Shown here in pieces: positions 14,467 through 14,714 of a stretch of DNA of 14,714 bases. This stretch comes from Tannerella sp. (lineage in GTDB: Bacteria > Bacteroidota > Bacteroidia > Bacteroidales > Tannerellaceae): NCBI GenBank assembly GCA_031283785.1, contig JAITBC010000156.1, positions 1-14,714 on the forward strand, in the 5' to 3' direction. The position numbers and the translations under genes were made by a program. Position 1 is the stretch's first letter. Each line of letters opens with the position of its first letter. The notes under the pieces were generated by a model. The model was not told the origin of the DNA, ran no database searches, and worked only from the letters and a program-made list of their open reading frames with translations.

Positions 14467-14714
14467 ATGAATAAGTCTAATCGTCGTGATTTTTTGAAAC
14501 ATTCTGCGTTACTGGGAACCGCAGCAATATTACCTTCCGGTCTTTTGGCAAAAGGACAGTCAAAACAAAATGAGCCGGTATCGGGTTCTTCTTCAAATGA
14601 CACTTACACTGTCAATATGAGACAAATACTTGCTACGCATTTGCCGCCGCGGCAGATAATTATCCCTGATGTAGCGGGATATAAAGCGCTTAAAGGTGAT
14701 TTTCACATACACAC
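14467..14714 (+). CDS. Tat-exported PHP-domain phosphoesterase (3' truncated)
   Basis: The first 82 codons of a gene that leaves the window. The N-terminus has a twin-arginine signal: SNRRDFLK (4-11) followed by the hydrophobic stretch HSALLGTAAILPSGLLA (12-28), so a folded protein is probably exported. After a Ser/Asn-rich linker and a short helix (MRQILATHLPPRQI), the mature part reaches AGYKALKGDFHIHT. This is the opening metal-binding motif of PHP-domain phosphoesterases (D-F-H-x-H-T). Bacteroidota encode such Tat-dependent proteins, often annotated as Sb-PDE-like phosphodiesterases. Metal ligands beyond this motif are out of view, so substrate and activity cannot be judged. It has its own likely promoter and is separated from the rhamnose operon by the IS relic, so a functional link is not implied. 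Confidence 0.8.
   Translation, partial: MNKSNRRDFLKHSALLGTAAILPSGLLAKGQSKQNEPVSGSSSNDTYTVNMRQILATHLPPRQIIIPDVAGYKALKGDFHIH

Noticed and set aside
14684..14700. AAGCGCTT palindrome in the PHP gene, resembling the core of the palindrome at 9075-9090.
   Set aside because: Lies within codons for YKALKG of the PHP gene and only 8 bases are shared; coincidence is the simpler explanation.
1..14714. Searched for tRNA, rRNA, CRISPR arrays, riboswitches, phage genes and defence systems.
   Set aside because: No repeat-spacer structure, cloverleaf, conserved aptamer or defence-type gene was recognised by eye.

Overview
The window looks like a chromosomal segment of a Bacteroidota bacterium, most likely Bacteroidales. 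The evidence is a FecR/DUF4974 anti-sigma factor paired with an ECF sigma factor, a secreted GH106-type rhamnosidase, and several promoters of the Bacteroidetes type (-7 box TAnnTTTG, in two cases with a TTTG -33 box exactly 19 bases away). Shine-Dalgarno sequences are weak or absent and leaders are AT-rich. No genus can be named from the sequence alone.

Layout from left to right. (1) The C-terminal end of a gene, probably a secreted carbohydrate-active enzyme, followed by an ECF sigma factor and its FecR-type anti-sigma factor, all on +. No SusC/TonB-receptor gene follows the pair in this window. (2) A Nudix hydrolase on -, whose stop lies 6 bases from the anti-sigma stop. (3) A 244-base gap holding a small degenerate coding scrap, then a large secreted GH106-like alpha-L-rhamnosidase on - with a good promoter. 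(4) A secreted flavin-reductase-like (PNPOx-fold) protein on +, divergent from the rhamnosidase. (5) A tightly packed minus-strand set: an AraC-family regulator, a DUF3298-type lipoprotein, rsmG and a glyoxalase II-like metallo-beta-lactamase hydrolase. The last three are joined by two ATGA stop/start overlaps. (6) A plus-strand rhamnose operon: L-rhamnulokinase (rhaB), L-rhamnose isomerase (rhaA) and L-rhamnose/H+ symporter (rhaT), divergent from the AraC gene. (7) Seventeen bases after rhaT, a 308-bp internally deleted insertion sequence of the ISAs1 type. It has both inverted ends, the first ~66 codons and the last ~26 codons of the transposase. (8) The start of a Tat-exported PHP-domain phosphoesterase that runs off the window.

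The genes make sense as a rhamnose module. The rhamnosidase releases L-rhamnose outside the cytoplasm, RhaT imports it, RhaA isomerises it to L-rhamnulose and RhaB phosphorylates it, probably under control of the divergent AraC protein. The next steps (rhamnulose-1-phosphate aldolase and lactaldehyde reductase) are not in the window, and the insertion-sequence relic sits where they would commonly follow. The most unusual items are that relic, a short coding scrap just past the rhamnosidase stop that resembles an internal segment of the same gene, and a PNPOx-fold protein with an export signal. No clearly new multi-gene system was seen.
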